This document shows positions 50,874 to 59,563 of a stretch of DNA of 64,000 nucleotides, in pieces. The DNA is from Paucibacter sp. PLA-PC-4 (lineage in GTDB: Bacteria; Pseudomonadota; Gammaproteobacteria; Burkholderiales; Burkholderiaceae_C): assembly GCF_026241155.1 (NCBI RefSeq), contig NZ_JAPFGP010000002.1, positions 62,001 through 126,000 of the forward strand. The letters are read 5' to 3'. The number at the start of each line of letters is the position of its first letter. Positions within the stretch are counted from its first letter, which is position 1. The notes below the pieces were generated by a model that saw only the letters and a program-made list of their open reading frames with translations, was not told the origin of the DNA and did no database searches. Made by a program: the position numbers and the translations under genes.

Positions 50874-52411
50874 GGGGCACTCCCTTGCAGGCTGATGGCG
50901 CGCCAGACGCTGGTTGCCGAGGCGGCCAGCGGGGCCTGTTCGCGCGTTTCTAGCCAGAAGCGTTTCAGCAGATTTTGCGCCACCTTCATGCGGTAGGCTG
51001 CGCTGGCGCGCAGATCGCTCATCGGCTTGAAGTCTTGGCCCAGGGCGACCGCTGCCGCGCTCATCGCGGCCTCGTTCCAGGGCTGGCCCAGCACGGCGGC
51101 CTCGGCGCCGGCGGCGCGCTTGACTATGGCGGCCATGCCGCCGAAGACGAAGCGCACCTCGCTGACAAGGCCTGCCGCATCCAGCCTCAGGCTCAGCACC
51201 GCGCAGACCGCCGAGATATCGCTGTCATAGCGCTTGGAGATCTTGTAGGCGCGCAGCCGGGTTTGCTGCAGGTCCGGCAGCGGCAGATGCAGAGCCTCGA
51301 CGAACTCGCCGCTGCGCAGCGCGTTCTTCATGTAATCCAGATAGAAATCCTGCAAACGCATGCGGCGCTGCGCTGCACCCCGGCGCAGCACGATGTCGGC
51401 CCCCAAAGCGATCAGCGCCGGCGCGCCGTCTCCGATCGGCGAGCCGTTGGCGATATTGCCACCCAGCGTGCCGGCATGGCGCACCGGCGGCGAGGCAAAG
51501 CGCAGCCACAGCTCGCGCAGCGGCGGGGCTGCCTCGGTCAGCGCGGCCCAGGCTTGTTCGAGCGAGGCAGCGGCGCCGATCCAGAGGCCGGGCTTGCCGT
51601 CCAGATCTTCGCGGCGGATGTCGCGCAGTTCGTCGACGGCGCCGATATAGATCAGCTCGCCGACATCGCGGAACTGCTTGTTGACCCACAGGCCGATGTC
51701 GGTGGCCCCGGCCAGCACGCGGGCATCGGGTTTGGCCTGCCGCAGCGCGGCGAAGGTGGCCAGGCTGCGCGGCGCGTGGAAATGGTCCTCGCGGCCGGCA
51801 AACGCAGGGTTGGGGGCGGCGTAGTGCAGCGGCGCATCGGCCTGCAGCTCGGCCAGGGCCCGGGTCGCCGGCGCCAGGTCCAAGCGCTGCGGCGGCGCCT
51901 CGAACATGCGCTGACCGGCGTCTATGATAGGCCGGTATCCGGTGCAGCGGCACAGATTGCCGGCCAGGTCATCGGCCAGTTGCTGGCGGCTGGGCCGGGT
52001 GCCGGCCTCGCAGTGACGCTCGTAGATACTCTGCATGCTGATCACGAAGCCGGGCGTGCAGAAGCCGCACTGCGAGCCATGGCAGTCGATCATCGCCTGC
52101 TGCACCGGGTTTGGCACGGCCGCGCTGCCCAGATCTTCCACCGTGATCAGGGCTTGGCCGTCCAGCGTGGGCAAGAATTGAGTGCAGGCGTTGACGTTGC
52201 GCAGCGCGAGCTTGCCATCTTTGCGCAGTTCGCCGACCAACACGGTGCAGGCGCCGCAGTCGCCCTCGGCGCAACCCTCCTTGGTGCCGCTGCAGCCGCT
52301 GGCGTGCTCCCGCAGGTATTGCAGCACCGTGGTGGTCGGGGCCAGACCGGCGACATGCCTGATCTCGCCCTGGTGAAAAAAGCGTATCGGACGGCTGCTG
52401 GGGGTACTCAT
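50870..52411 (-). CDS. xdhA: Xanthine dehydrogenase small subunit (2Fe-2S and FAD)
   Basis: This is a 513-residue subunit. The first 2Fe-2S site is CSGTKEGCAEGDCGAC, and the second is CHGSQCGFCTPG followed by CRCTGYRPI. The FAD-binding domain (about 190-400) has LAGATDIGLWVNKQ and GGNIANGSPIGDG. Electrons pass from the Mo subunit through the clusters to FAD and NAD. The start is the ATG opening MSTPSSRPIRFFH; the in-frame ATG 27 bases upstream adds a sequence foreign to the family. Divergent from the LysR gene. Confidence 0.94.
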   Translation of the reverse strand: MSTPSSRPIRFFHQGEIRHVAGLAPTTTVLQYLREHASGCSGTKEGCAEGDCGACTVLVGELRKDGKLALRNVNACTQFLPTLDGQALITVEDLGSAAVPNPVQQAMIDCHGSQCGFCTPGFVISMQSIYERHCEAGTRPSRQQLADDLAGNLCRCTGYRPIIDAGQRMFEAPPQRLDLAPATRALAELQADAPLHYAAPNPAFAGREDHFHAPRSLATFAALRQAKPDARVLAGATDIGLWVNKQFRDVGELIYIGAVDELRDIRREDLDGKPGLWIGAAASLEQAWAALTEAAPPLRELWLRFASPPVRHAGTLGGNIANGSPIGDGAPALIALGADIVLRRGAAQRRMRLQDFYLDYMKNALRSGEFVEALHLPLPDLQQTRLRAYKISKRYDSDISAVCAVLSLRLDAAGLVSEVRFVFGGMAAIVKRAAGAEAAVLGQPWNEAAMSAAAVALGQDFKPMSDLRASAAYRMKVAQNLLKRFWLETREQAPLAASATSVWRAISLQGSAP

Positions 52412-52456
52412 GGCGCGCTCTGATGGATGATTTCGCACCTTAATCCTTCTGAGTCG

Positions 52457-52474
52457 CTTGCATATACGATCAAG
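52457..52474. promoter_or_regulatory. Candidate LysR-type binding site
   Basis: CTTGCATATACGATCAAG has 4-base inverted ends (CTTG/CAAG) around an AT-rich centre. It lies in the 89-base gap between xdhA and the LysR gene, where a LysR regulator would bind to control both. The match to the general T-n11-A rule is loose. Confidence 0.4.
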
Positions 52475-52500
52475 GGCATGGTTGGCATAAGAGATATCGT

Positions 52501-53481
52501 ATGACGCGTCGAGGAGATTTCGACAAGATCGAGCTTCAACTCGTGCGGGTTCTGCACACCGTGATTGCCGAGCGCAGCGTTTCCCGGGCCGCGATGCGCC
52601 TGAACAGCAGCCAACCCGCCGTCAGCGCCCAGCTGCGGCGGCTGCGCGAGCTCACCGGCGACGCGCTGCTTGTGCGCAGCGGCGCGGGCATGACGCCCAC
52701 CGCAGCCGCGATGGAGCTGCTCGCGCCGGCCGAGCGCTTGCTGCGCGAGGCCGACATGCTGTTCGGCCACCACGAGCGCGCAGGGCGCGGCAGCGGTTTC
52801 GATCCGGCCCGCGCCTCGCTGCGCTACCGGATCGCCGCCAGCGACTATCTGGACCCCTTCTTCCTGCCGGCCCTGGTGGCGCATCTGCAGCACGCCGCGC
52901 CGGGTGTGCAGCTGGACCTGCAGCCTCTGTCGGCCGAGTACGACTACCGCGCCAGCCTGGCCCGGGGCGAGGTCGATCTGGTGATCGGGAACTGGCTGCA
53001 GCCGCCCGAGGAGCTGCACCTGGGCCGCCTGCTCAGCGACGAGGTGGTCTGCCTGATGGCGGCCGATCACCCGCTGGCTAAGGCCCGCAGTTGGACCATC
53101 GAGCGCTACCTGGCCTGCCAGCATCTGGCGCCCATGCCCTTGAGCCCGGGCCAGCCTGGCGTGATCGACCAGCATCTGGCCAGCCAGGGCCTGAGTCGCC
53201 AGATCGCGGTGCGCAGCGCGCACTTCGGTCAGCTGCCCGAGATGGTTGCGCGCAGCCTCTTGGTGCTCACCACGGGCCGGCTGTTCTGTTCCCGTTATCT
53301 GGGCCGGCTGCCAGTTCGCATCGTGCGCTGTCCGGTGGTTTTCCCGGCGATGGCCTATTACCAGCTCTGGCACGAGCTCAGCCATGGCAGCGCTGCGCAG
53401 CGCTGGCTGCGCGAGCAGGTGCGCGAGGTTGCGCGCGGCCTGGTCAGCGATGCGCCCGCATCGGCACGCGTGCGTGCCTGA
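52501..53481 (+). CDS. LysR-family regulator of the purine cluster
   Basis: This is a 326-residue regulator of the NodD/PcpR branch. The N-terminal helix-turn-helix is LHTVIAERSVSRAAMRLNSSQPAVSAQLRRLRELTGDALLVRS, and the effector domain of two lobes begins at about 95 (LRYRIAASDYLDPFFLPALV). AAGAGAT precedes the ATG. It is divergent from xdhAB and in the same direction as guaD (15-base gap), so it probably controls both, with a purine as likely effector (inference). Confidence 0.9.
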   Translation: MTRRGDFDKIELQLVRVLHTVIAERSVSRAAMRLNSSQPAVSAQLRRLRELTGDALLVRSGAGMTPTAAAMELLAPAERLLREADMLFGHHERAGRGSGFDPARASLRYRIAASDYLDPFFLPALVAHLQHAAPGVQLDLQPLSAEYDYRASLARGEVDLVIGNWLQPPEELHLGRLLSDEVVCLMAADHPLAKARSWTIERYLACQHLAPMPLSPGQPGVIDQHLASQGLSRQIAVRSAHFGQLPEMVARSLLVLTTGRLFCSRYLGRLPVRIVRCPVVFPAMAYYQLWHELSHGSAAQRWLREQVREVARGLVSDAPASARVRA

Positions 53482-53496
53482 GACAATGACGAACCC

Positions 53497-54813
53497 ATGA
53501 ATCCGACACCCGAAAAACTGGCCCTGCGCGGCGATCTGCTGGACTTCACCGCGCTGCCCGGCTGGGCCGAGCTGGACAGCCCGGCCGTGCGCTACCGGCC
53601 CGATCACTGGCTGCTGATCGATAACGGCCGCATCGCCGGCTGCCAGCCCGATGCGCCCGACGCCAGCTGGACTCTGCAGGACCATGCCGGCAAGCTCATC
53701 CTGCCAGGTTTCATCGACACCCACGTGCATTGCCCGCAGCTCGACGTGATCGCCTCCTATGGCACCGAGCTGCTGGACTGGCTGAACACCTATACCTTCC
53801 CGGCCGAATGCCGCTATGCAGATCCGGCCGTGGCGCGGCGCGGTGCGGCGCGTTTTCTCGATGCGCTCCTCGCCCATGGGACGACCTCGGCCGTCGTGTT
53901 CCCGACCGTGCACAAGGTCTCGGCCGAGGCCTTGTTCGAGGAGGCTGAGCAGCGCGGCATGCGCCTGATCACCGGCAAGGTGCTGATGGACCGCCATGCG
54001 CCGCAGGCGCTGCGGGACGATGTGGCGGGCGCCGAGCGAGACTGCATTGATCTGATCCATCGCTTCCATGGCCGTGAGCGTCTCGCTTATGCGGTGACCG
54101 TGCGCTTCGCGCCGACCAGCACGCCAGGGCAACTGGCCATGGCCGGTGCGCTGTGCCGCGCCGATGCCTCGCTGTATATGCAGACCCATGTGGCCGAGAA
54201 CCGCAGCGAGGTCGAGTGGGTGAGCCAGCTCTTCCCCGATGCGCGCAGCTATCTGGATGTCTACGCTCGTGAGGGCCTGCTGCACCCGAAGGCGGTGCTG
54301 GCCCACGGCATCTGGTTGGACGCGGCCGACCGTCGCGTGCTGGCCGATAGCGGCGCCCAGGTGGCCTTTTGCCCCTCTTCGAATCTGTTCCTGGGCAGCG
54401 GGCTGTTCGACTGGGCCGCGGCGCGCGAGGCCGGTTTTGCGGTCAGCGCGGCCAGCGATGTCGGCGGCGGCACCTCGCTGAGCATGCAACGCAATCTTCT
54501 GGACGGCTACAAGGTCCAGGCCATGGCCGGCCAGCGCCTGACGGCCTGGGCGGCCCTGCATGCGGCCACCCTGGGCGCCGCCGAAGGCCTGGGTTTGCAT
54601 CAGGAGATCGGCCACTTCGGCCTCGGTACACTGGCCGACCTTTGCGTCTGGGACTGGGCCTGCGGGCCCGTGGCCCGGGCGCGCGATGAGCGGGTCAAGG
54701 GCTTGCACGAGCGGGTGTTTGCCTGGATGAGCTTGTCGGACGAACGCAATTTGGTGGCCAGTTATGTGGCCGGCCAACCCCGATACCAACGCAGCGACGA
54801 CATCGCGCCATGA
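53497..54813 (+). CDS. guaD: Guanine deaminase
   Basis: This is a 438-residue amidohydrolase that turns guanine to xanthine. The N-terminal metal pair is FIDTHVHCPQLD (His-x-His), with further ligands in QTHVAENRSEVEW, LAHGIWLD and the Asp in SAASDVGGGTSLSM. The GuaD-typical YGTELLDWLNTYTFPAE loop is present. It overlaps the ABC ATPase start (ATGA). Its product feeds XdhAB, transcribed divergently. Confidence 0.94.
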   Translation: MNPTPEKLALRGDLLDFTALPGWAELDSPAVRYRPDHWLLIDNGRIAGCQPDAPDASWTLQDHAGKLILPGFIDTHVHCPQLDVIASYGTELLDWLNTYTFPAECRYADPAVARRGAARFLDALLAHGTTSAVVFPTVHKVSAEALFEEAEQRGMRLITGKVLMDRHAPQALRDDVAGAERDCIDLIHRFHGRERLAYAVTVRFAPTSTPGQLAMAGALCRADASLYMQTHVAENRSEVEWVSQLFPDARSYLDVYAREGLLHPKAVLAHGIWLDAADRRVLADSGAQVAFCPSSNLFLGSGLFDWAAAREAGFAVSAASDVGGGTSLSMQRNLLDGYKVQAMAGQRLTAWAALHAATLGAAEGLGLHQEIGHFGLGTLADLCVWDWACGPVARARDERVKGLHERVFAWMSLSDERNLVASYVAGQPRYQRSDDIAP

Positions 54814-56327
54814 CCCTGCGCCTAGAACTCACGGGCATCAGCAAGCAGTACCCGGCCGTCAAGGCCAATGACGGCGTCGGCCTTGCCGTTGCATCCGGCC
54901 AGATCCATGCGGTGCTGGGCGAGAACGGGGCCGGCAAGTCCACGCTGATGAAGATCATCTACGGTGCGGTCCAGCCCGATGAGGGCCAGATCCGCTGGAA
55001 CGGCCAGGCGGTGACGATCAAGAGCCCAGCCCAGGCGCGGGCCTTGGGCATCAGCATGGTCTACCAGCATTTCTCGCTGTTCGATACCTTGACCGCGGCC
55101 GAGAACGTCTGGCTTGGCCTGGACAAGGCCCAGTCGCTGGCGCAGGTGACGGCCCGCATCGAGCAGGTCGCGGCCACCTACGGGCTGGTGGTCGATCCGG
55201 CGCGGCCGGTGCACAGCCTGTCGGTCGGCGAACGCCAGCGCGTCGAGATCGTGCGGGCTTTGCTGACGAATCCCCAGTTGTTGATTCTTGACGAGCCGAC
55301 CTCGGTGCTGACGCCGCAGGCGGTGGCCACCTTGTTCGTGACGCTGCGCCAGTTGGCCGACAAGGGCTGCTCCATCCTCTACATCAGCCATAAGCTCGAC
55401 GAGATTCGGGCGCTGTGCCATCACTGCACGGTGCTGCGGGCGGGCAAGGTCACTGGCGAGGTGGACCCGCGCACGCAGAGCAATGACCAGCTCTCGCGCC
55501 TGATGATCGGTGCCGAGCCGCCCAAGCTCAAGCATGAGGCACGGCCGGTCGGCGAGCTGGCGCTGGAGATCAAGGGCCTGAGCCTGGGTAAGGCCTCGCC
55601 CTTCGGTACCAGCCTGGAGGAACTGGCGCTGCAGCTGCGCGCCGGCGAGATCGTCGGCATTGCCGGCGTCTCGGGAAATGGCCAGCAGGAGCTGATGGCG
55701 GCGCTGTCGGGCGAGGACCCGCGCGCCGCACCGGGCTCGCTGCGGCTGTTCGGCCAGGACATCGCCCGCGCCAGCGCGCGCAAGCGCCGCAAGCTGGGGC
55801 TGCATTTCGTGCCCGAGGAGCGGCTGGGCCGTGGCGCGGTGCCGACCCTGTCGTTGGCGCAGAACACTTTGTTGACCCGCACCGAGGCCGTCAAGGCCGG
55901 GGGCTGGATCGCGCAAGGCGAGCTGCGGCGCATGGCGGCCGAGCTGATCGCTCGTTTCAATGTGCGCGCAGGCGGCCCGGATGCGGCGGCCAAAAGCCTG
56001 TCTGGCGGCAATCTGCAGAAGTTCCTGGTCGGGCGGGAGATCGCTGCGAAGCCTCGCGTGCTGATCGTCGCGCAGCCGACCTGGGGTGTTGATGTCGGGG
56101 CGGCGGCGCAAATCCGCGCCGAGCTCTTGAAGCTGCGCGACGCCGGCTGTGCGCTGCTGGTGGTCAGTGAGGAACTGGACGAGTTGTTCGAGATCAGCGA
56201 CCGGCTGGTCGTGATGGCCAAGGGGCGTTTGTCGCCGGCCGTGCCGGTGGCGCAGGCCACGGTGGAGAAGATTGGAGAGTGGATGAGCGGCTTGTGGACG
56301 ACGGAGGATGGCCATGCTCAAGCTTGA
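54810..56327 (+). CDS. Purine/nucleoside ABC transporter ATPase (NupA-like, duplicated)
   Basis: This is a 505-residue protein with two ABC domains. The first has Walker A GENGAGKST (about 37-45), Q-loop MVYQHFSLFDTLT, signature LSVGERQRVEI, Walker B LLILDEPTSVL. The second has a degenerate Walker A (VSGNGQQEL), LSGGNLQKFLVGREI and LIVAQPTWGVDVG, in which the Walker B Glu is Gln. This layout is normal for the BmpA/NupABC and ribose-type families. It sits in one operon with guaD, two permeases and a Bmp receptor. Confidence 0.92.
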   Translation: MTLRLELTGISKQYPAVKANDGVGLAVASGQIHAVLGENGAGKSTLMKIIYGAVQPDEGQIRWNGQAVTIKSPAQARALGISMVYQHFSLFDTLTAAENVWLGLDKAQSLAQVTARIEQVAATYGLVVDPARPVHSLSVGERQRVEIVRALLTNPQLLILDEPTSVLTPQAVATLFVTLRQLADKGCSILYISHKLDEIRALCHHCTVLRAGKVTGEVDPRTQSNDQLSRLMIGAEPPKLKHEARPVGELALEIKGLSLGKASPFGTSLEELALQLRAGEIVGIAGVSGNGQQELMAALSGEDPRAAPGSLRLFGQDIARASARKRRKLGLHFVPEERLGRGAVPTLSLAQNTLLTRTEAVKAGGWIAQGELRRMAAELIARFNVRAGGPDAAAKSLSGGNLQKFLVGREIAAKPRVLIVAQPTWGVDVGAAAQIRAELLKLRDAGCALLVVSEELDELFEISDRLVVMAKGRLSPAVPVAQATVEKIGEWMSGLWTTEDGHAQA

Positions 56328-57375
56328 GAGCCGGCCGCAGCCGTCGAAATGGATGTCGGTCGCCTCGCCGTTGCTGGCGCTGGCTATCACCGTGGTGCTG
56401 GGCCTGGGGCTGTTCGTGCTATTGGGCAAGGACCCGCTGCGCGGCCTGCAGATGTTCTTCTGGGAGCCGATCAAGAGCGCCTATGCCTGGAGCGAGCTGG
56501 GCATCAAGGCCACGCCGCTGATTCTGATCGCCTTGGGCCTGGCCGTATGCTTTCGCTCCAACGTCTGGAATATCGGCGCCGAGGGCCAGTTCATCGTCGG
56601 CGCGCTGGCCGGCGGTTGGGTCGCGATGCAGGCAACACCGGATACCGGCCGCGGCATCGTCCTGCTGATCTTGCTGGCCGGCATGGCCGGCGGCATGGCC
56701 TGGGCCGGCATCACCGCGCTCCTGCGCGACCGATTCAATGCCAGCGAGATCCTGGTCAGCCTGATGCTTGTCTATGTGGCCGATCTGCTGCTGGGCTATC
56801 TGGTCTACGGCCCCTGGAAAGATCCGCAGGGCTACAACTTCCCGCAGACCATCAGCTTTTTGGCTTCGACCAAGATCCCGCGCCTCATCGACGGACTGCG
56901 TATGCATATCGGCGTGCTGATCGCGCTGGGCGCAGTGCTGGCCTTCTGGCTGTTTTTATTCCGCAGCTATGCGGGCTTTGCGCTACAAGTCGGCGGTCTG
57001 GCGCCGGCGGCTGCGCGCTACGCCGGCTTCTCTTCGCGCCGCGCGCTGTGGACGGCCTTGCTGCTTTCGGGTGGCATGGCCGGGCTGGCCGGGGCTCTCG
57101 AGGCGGCGGGGCCGCTGGGTCAGCTGACGCCCTATGTGCCGGCAGGCTACGGTTTCGCCGCCATCATCGTGGCCTTTGTCGGCCGCTTGCACCCGGTGGG
57201 CATCGTGTTCTCGGGCGTCCTGATGAGCATGTTCTATATCGGCGGCGAGCTCGCGCAGTCGCGCATGGGCCTGCCCAAATCGATCACCGGCGTGTTCCAG
57301 GGACTGCTGCTGTTCACGCTGCTGGCCTGCGACACCTTGATCCACTACCGCCTGCGCTGGCGTCTGAAGGCCTGA
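56314..57375 (+). CDS. Purine/nucleoside ABC transporter permease (NupB-like)
   Basis: This is a 353-residue membrane protein of the BPD_transp_2 family with about nine helices. The motifs GIKATPLILIALGLAVCFRSNVWNIGAEGQF and FNASEILVSLMLVYVADLLLGYLVYGPW are typical. The ATG opening MLKLES was chosen because GGAGG lies six bases upstream; the ATG two codons earlier is too close to it. Its start overlaps the ATPase end by 14 bases. Confidence 0.9.
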   Translation: MLKLESRPQPSKWMSVASPLLALAITVVLGLGLFVLLGKDPLRGLQMFFWEPIKSAYAWSELGIKATPLILIALGLAVCFRSNVWNIGAEGQFIVGALAGGWVAMQATPDTGRGIVLLILLAGMAGGMAWAGITALLRDRFNASEILVSLMLVYVADLLLGYLVYGPWKDPQGYNFPQTISFLASTKIPRLIDGLRMHIGVLIALGAVLAFWLFLFRSYAGFALQVGGLAPAAARYAGFSSRRALWTALLLSGGMAGLAGALEAAGPLGQLTPYVPAGYGFAAIIVAFVGRLHPVGIVFSGVLMSMFYIGGELAQSRMGLPKSITGVFQGLLLFTLLACDTLIHYRLRWRLKA

Positions 57376-57380
57376 CGACG

Positions 57381-58301
57381 ATGGAAAGCTACGCACTGCT
57401 TGTCGCTGCGGCGATGAACGCCGGCACCTTGCTGGCCATCGCCGCGCTGGGCCTCTTGATCAACGAGCGGGCCGGCATCGTCAACCTCGGCGCCGAGGGG
57501 ATGATGCTGGTGGCGGCTATCGCCGGCTTCGCCACCGCGGTCCACACCGGCAGCGACGTGCTGGCCTTCGCGGCCGGCATGGGGGCGGGGGCGCTGATGG
57601 CCGGGACCTTCGGCGTGCTGGTGATCTGGCTCAATACCAACCAATACGCGGCCGGCCTGGCGCTGAGCCTGTTCGGCAGCGGCTTCTCGGCCTTTGTCGG
57701 CATTGGCTATGTGCAGGAAAAATTGCTGGAGCGGCCGCGCTTCGCGCTGGCCTGGCTGAGCGATATTCCACTGCTGGGTCCGGCGCTGTTCCGCCAGCAT
57801 CCTGTCGTCTATCTGGCCATCGCGCTGACGGTGTTCCTGTCCTGGTTCCTCTACCGCTCGCGAGCGGGCCTGGTGCTGCGCGCGGTCGGCGAGTCGCCCG
57901 AGTCGGCCCATGCGCTGGGCTACCCGGTGCGGCGCATCCGACTGGCTGCGGTGATGGGCGGCGGCGCGCTGTGCGGGCTTGCAGGCGCCTATGTCTCGGT
58001 GATCTACACCCCGCTGTGGGTGGAGGGCATGATGGCTGGCAAGGGCTGGATCGCGCTGGCGCTGACGACCTTCGCGACCTGGCGCCCGGCGCGTGTCTTG
58101 CTAGGGGCTTATCTGTTCGGCTTTGTCACGATGCTGCAGTTCCATTTGCAGGGGCAGGGTGTGCAGATCGCCAGCCAGTTCCTGTCGATGCTGCCTTATC
58201 TGTCCACTATCGTCGTGCTGGTGCTGATCTCCAGCAACGCGAGCTTCATCCGTGCCAATATGCCGGCCTCGCTGGGCAAGCCGTTTTTCCCGGGTTCCTG
58301 A
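57381..58301 (+). CDS. Purine/nucleoside ABC transporter permease (NupC-like)
   Basis: This is a 306-residue permease with about eight helices: ALLVAAAMNAGTLLAIAALGLLINERAGIVNLGAEGMMLVAA, NTNQYAAGLALSLFGSG, and a C-terminal half with GESPESAHALGYPVRRIR. It pairs with the previous permease. The ATG is five bases past the previous stop. The binding-protein gene follows after 28 bases. Confidence 0.9.
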   Translation: MESYALLVAAAMNAGTLLAIAALGLLINERAGIVNLGAEGMMLVAAIAGFATAVHTGSDVLAFAAGMGAGALMAGTFGVLVIWLNTNQYAAGLALSLFGSGFSAFVGIGYVQEKLLERPRFALAWLSDIPLLGPALFRQHPVVYLAIALTVFLSWFLYRSRAGLVLRAVGESPESAHALGYPVRRIRLAAVMGGGALCGLAGAYVSVIYTPLWVEGMMAGKGWIALALTTFATWRPARVLLGAYLFGFVTMLQFHLQGQGVQIASQFLSMLPYLSTIVVLVLISSNASFIRANMPASLGKPFFPGS

Positions 58302-58329
58302 CCGAAACAATGCAACTGTGGAGAGTGCA

Positions 58330-59502
58330 ATGAGCATCAAGAAGAGCAAGCGCGAGCTATTGAAGCTGGCTGGCTGGTCCTCGCTGGCCGCCACCGCCGC
58401 CCTGGTGGGCTGCGGCAAGAAAGAAGAGGCGGCCGCGCCGGCTGCGGCTTCCGAACCGGCCTCGGCCACCGCAGCACCCAAGCCCGAGCCGCTGAAGATC
58501 GCGTTCGCCTATGTGGGCCCGGTCGGCGATGGCGGGTGGACCTTTGCGCATGACAACGGCCGTAAGGCGGTCGAGGCCGAGTTCGGCGACAAGATCGTCA
58601 CGAGCTATGTCGAGAAGGTGCCCGAGTCGGCCGATGCCGAGCGCGTGTTCCGCGATATGGTGACCCAGGGCAACAAGCTGATCTTCGGCACCACCTTCGG
58701 CTATATGGAGCCGATGATGAAGGTCGCGCCCGATGCCAAGGACGTCAAATTCGAGCATGCCACTGGCTACAAGCAGGCCGAGAACATGCGCACCTACGAC
58801 TCGCGCACCTACGAGGGCGCCTATATGGCCGGCGTGATCGCCGGCAAGATGACCAAGAGCAACACGCTGGGCGTGGTTGGCTCTATCCCTATCCCCGAGG
58901 TCATCCGTAATATCAACAGCTTCACCTTGGGCGCGCAGTCGACCAATCCGAAGATCAAGGTCAAGGTGGTCTGGGTCAACGAGTGGTTCAACCCGCCCAA
59001 GGAAACCGAGGCCGCGCAAAGCCTGATCAACGGCGGCGCCGACGTCCTGATGCAGAACACCGACTCGTCGGCCGTGCTACAGACCGCGGAGAAGAACGGC
59101 AAGTTCGCCTTCGGCTGGGATTCGGACATGACGGCCTACGGCCCCAAGGCCCACCTTGGCTCGGCCATCATCAACTGGGCGCCGTACTACATCGCTTCGG
59201 TACGGGAGGCGCTGGACGGCAAGTGGACGGCCGGTCCCGGCAAGCATGCCTGGTGGGGCGTCAAGGAAGGCGCGATCGATATGGTCTCAATCAACGAGGT
59301 CGTGCCCGCCGAGGTCAAGGCTCAGATCGACACCATCCGCGCCGGCCTAAAGGACGGCTCCTTCTCGATCTGGAAGGGCCCGATCACCGGCCAGGACGGC
59401 AAGCCGGTGCTGAAGGATGGCGAGGTTGCTGACGACAAATTCCTGTCGGGCGTGAACTTTTATATCCAGGGCGTCGAGGGCAAGGTGCCCAGCGGCAAGT
59501 AA
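58330..59502 (+). CDS. Bmp-family purine/nucleoside-binding lipoprotein
   Basis: This is a 390-residue receptor. A leader (MSIKKSKRELLKLAGWSS) with lipobox LVGC (about residue 26-29) anchors it, and an Ala/Pro linker follows. The Bmp core has KIAFAYVGPVGDGGWTFAHDNGRK, FGTTFGYMEPMMKVA, YEGAYMAGVIAGKMTK and FAFGWDSDMTAYGPKAHLGS. It delivers its ligand to the NupABC-like complex of the same operon. With guaD and xdhAB next door, the ligand is probably a free purine base or nucleoside (inference). Confidence 0.92.
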   Translation: MSIKKSKRELLKLAGWSSLAATAALVGCGKKEEAAAPAAASEPASATAAPKPEPLKIAFAYVGPVGDGGWTFAHDNGRKAVEAEFGDKIVTSYVEKVPESADAERVFRDMVTQGNKLIFGTTFGYMEPMMKVAPDAKDVKFEHATGYKQAENMRTYDSRTYEGAYMAGVIAGKMTKSNTLGVVGSIPIPEVIRNINSFTLGAQSTNPKIKVKVVWVNEWFNPPKETEAAQSLINGGADVLMQNTDSSAVLQTAEKNGKFAFGWDSDMTAYGPKAHLGSAIINWAPYYIASVREALDGKWTAGPGKHAWWGVKEGAIDMVSINEVVPAEVKAQIDTIRAGLKDGSFSIWKGPITGQDGKPVLKDGEVADDKFLSGVNFYIQGVEGKVPSGK

Positions 59503-59563
59503 GCCCGGGCGATCGGCAGCGGCAGCGGCGGCGACGGCCACGTCTGAGGAGAGCCACGCGGCC

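Noticed and set aside
52408-54789. Minus-strand open frame of nearly 800 codons opposite the LysR and guaD genes
   Set aside because: It runs antisense through two well-recognised genes and across their boundary, and its translation has no recognisable family features.
56041-56110. Second ABC domain of the purine ATPase as a damaged gene
   Set aside because: Loss of canonical Walker motifs in the second domain is normal for this duplicated ATPase family, and the frame is intact.
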